From positions 21,369 to 85,368 of the forward strand of contig JAEWKR010000082.1 in NCBI GenBank assembly GCA_023457715.1: 64,000 bases of DNA, in the 5' to 3' direction. Source of the stretch: Verrucomicrobiota bacterium (GTDB lineage Bacteria; Verrucomicrobiota; Verrucomicrobiia; Opitutales; Opitutaceae). The notes beneath the pieces are model-generated. The model was not told the DNA's origin. It was given only the letters and a program-made list of their open reading frames with translations, and ran no database searches. Both the position numbers and the translations under genes were made by a program. Shown piece after piece: positions 63,874 to 64,000 of this stretch; positions within the stretch are counted from its first letter, which is position 1, and each line of letters opens with the position of its first letter.

Positions 63874-64000
63874 AATGGACACGAATCGACACGAATGAAG
63901 ACCTGGGAAAATCATCACTTCCGCGCAGGCACAAAACCGTGAGCGGGACTACGGACGGGCTGCATTCGAACTCTCCTATTCGTGTTCATTCGTGTCCATT
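63874..64000. mobile_element. Third MITE-like element, probably cut by the window end
   Basis: Inverted 23-base segments at 63874-63896 and 63978-64000 (AATGGACACGAATCGACAC and its near complement, two mismatches) enclose about 80 bases without a gene. The element is like the one at 57423 in size and word type (GGACACGAAT against GAACACAGAT). Confidence 0.6.

Overview
The window looks like a chromosomal segment of a high-GC, Gram-negative, saprophytic bacterium of the Opitutaceae type (Verrucomicrobiota). The support is indirect: two TonB-dependent receptors carry the short SPFVIES/SPFIVES motif ahead of the plug, a secreted FG-GAP protein ends in repeated GPTL modules, many different glycoside hydrolases occur without SusD, and sugar genes are scattered among lineage-typical families (DUF748, GH172, creatininase-like, Gfo/Idh/MocA). 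No rRNA, tRNA, phage, plasmid or transposase gene was seen, so this appears to be ordinary chromosome.

Positions 1-21800 hold mixed household and accessory genes: a truncated alpha/beta hydrolase, an exported FG-GAP protein, a subclass B3 metallo-beta-lactamase-fold enzyme, an orphan ADOP/MacB-type permease, DUF1697 and ankyrin proteins, three overlapping genes for unknown (partly membrane) proteins, a GGQ-motif ribosome-rescue factor, a DUF748/AsmA-like envelope protein, a CPA2 antiporter with TrkA-C domains, a tandem pair of GH1-like (clan GH-A) glycosidases and a GreA/GreB-like factor.

Positions 22000-63700 form a carbohydrate island. Two paralogous secreted parallel beta-helix/Calx-beta proteins (22056-25061 and 50607-53312) bracket most of it. 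Between and beyond them lie a minus-strand operon (clan GH-D-like enzyme, GH78 alpha-L-rhamnosidase, GH1 beta-glucosidase), a LacI regulator, a TonB receptor with an esterase, a minus-strand operon (Gfo/Idh-GNAT fusion, Gfo/Idh, short FAD oxidoreductase, sugar MFS transporter), a neutral-ceramidase-like enzyme, a GH5-like enzyme, cupin plus Gfo/Idh, creatininase-like and heparinase-like proteins, two GH172 enzymes, esterases and a second TonB receptor. A plausible flow is: TonB receptors import oligosaccharides, GH78, GH1, GH172 and clan A/D enzymes plus esterases trim them, an MFS symporter moves the sugars inward, and the Gfo/Idh enzymes oxidise them. The substrate is not fixed by the sequence; rhamnose-, arabinose- or fructose-containing plant glycans are suggested by GH78 and GH172.

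The intergenic DNA is the most distinctive part. A 12-bp palindrome close to TCATCCGGATGA recurs in front of most transcription units of the island and next to the only LacI gene, and may be a shared operator. Nearly every larger gap also holds an array of 6-8-nt words, each gap with its own word, several folding into purine/pyrimidine hairpins that reach into the stop codons of flanking genes. In addition there are MITE-like elements with 23-32-bp terminal inverted repeats and REP-like hairpins with a 183-bp tandem duplication.
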